This document shows, in pieces, positions 53,496-53,685 of a stretch of 53,685 nucleotides of DNA. Numbering within the stretch: the first letter of the stretch is position 1; each line of letters opens with the position of its first letter. This stretch comes from an uncultured Collinsella sp. (GTDB taxonomy: Bacteria; Actinomycetota; Coriobacteriia; Coriobacteriales; Coriobacteriaceae), in NCBI GenBank assembly GCA_959601045.1, contig CAUGNZ010000012.1:1-53685 (forward strand). Direction: 5' to 3'. Under the pieces are notes generated by a model. That model searched no databases and was not told the origin of the DNA. It was given only the letters and a program-made list of their open reading frames with translations. The translations under genes were made by a program, and so were the position numbers.

Positions 53496-53685
53496 GAATG
53501 AAGGCGCCAACGGCACCCTCATTCACTCTATTCCATTCAGCCCGCCTGACCCGAACGGCCGAGTCGTCACGAAACCGAGGGGCCGGGCGCAGGGCCTTGC
53601 CTCTCAATGAGTTCCCTTCAAAACAATGGGCGTGCCGACGGCACGCCCATTCACTCTATTCCATTCAGCCCGCCTGACCCGAACG
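53496..53685. repeat. Two hairpin-plus-constant-tail repeats at window end
   Basis: A 37-base sequence starting ATTCACTCTATTCC and ending TGACCCGAACG occurs at 53521-53557 and again at 53649-53685 (window end), 128 bases apart. Each copy is preceded by a hairpin of different sequence: 53496-53524 (GAATGA/TCATTC outer stem with two mismatches inside) and 53625-53651 (perfect 12-bp stem AATGGGCGTGCC / GGCACGCCCATT). The first hairpin follows the AraC stop and may terminate that gene. Confidence 0.8.

Noticed and set aside
53521..53685. Start of a CRISPR array at the window end
   Set aside because: The 37-base repeat would suit, but the 91 bases between copies are too long for a spacer, and each copy is joined to a hairpin; no cas genes are seen.

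Overview
The window reads as one chromosomal stretch of a high-GC actinobacterium of the class Coriobacteriia, most likely Collinsella or a close relative. The basis is GC-rich codon use with mostly C/G third positions, the gene set (type III glutamine synthetase GlnN, a fused MurT-GatD, a MetH split from its reactivation domain, several glycerol/iron alcohol dehydrogenases) and a tmRNA tag ending in ALAA. The species is inferred by eye; no search was run.

Region 1 (1-9.55 kb) looks like one end of an integrative element carrying a defence cargo. It holds a 5'-truncated type III modification gene, its restriction partner, a DUF4238 protein and a DUF262/DUF1524 (GmrSD-like) nuclease. These are followed on the other strand by an excisionase-like protein, a tyrosine integrase and a small mobilisation-like protein. 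A divergent XRE regulator faces the excisionase across three GTAC-N6-GTAC operators, two of which lie exactly between the -35 and -10 boxes of opposing promoters. A 620-bp gene-free stretch with many TTTACTCCC-like repeats leads to the 3' end of guaA, which contains the same ACTCCC core and is the likely attachment site.

Region 2 (9.55-24.8 kb) is core chromosome: guaA, ansA, a small XRE regulator with a 24-bp palindromic operator and a divergent unknown gene, a DUF1648 membrane protein, ychF, a polyferredoxin-like protein, two tandem gldA paralogues, an iron alcohol dehydrogenase, two overlapping genes of unknown function with helical-repeat character, a murT-gatD fusion and tRNA-Glu.

Region 3 (24.8-38.2 kb) holds a MITE-like inverted-repeat element, glnN, a 77-nt palindrome, the metF / MetH-activation / metH operon, a DUF711 gene followed by a 139-nt foldback element, a methyltransferase, a YhbY RNA-binding protein and a 999-residue ATPase-BTAD regulator.

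Region 4 (38.6-48.8 kb) holds nagB, a PTS IIA gene and glmM (amino-sugar and sugar uptake metabolism), rplM-rpsI, a patatin-like lipase, a 62-bp tandem palindromic repeat array, tmRNA, an unknown small gene, a RelB/DinJ-PIN toxin-antitoxin pair with a readable promoter and operators, and a P1B-type ATPase with its small DUF6110 partner.

Region 5 (48.8-53.7 kb) is a pair of half-size ABC exporters (YbtPQ/IrtAB-like layout) with a divergent AraC-family regulator. It ends in two copies of a hairpin-plus-constant-tail repeat that runs off the window edge.
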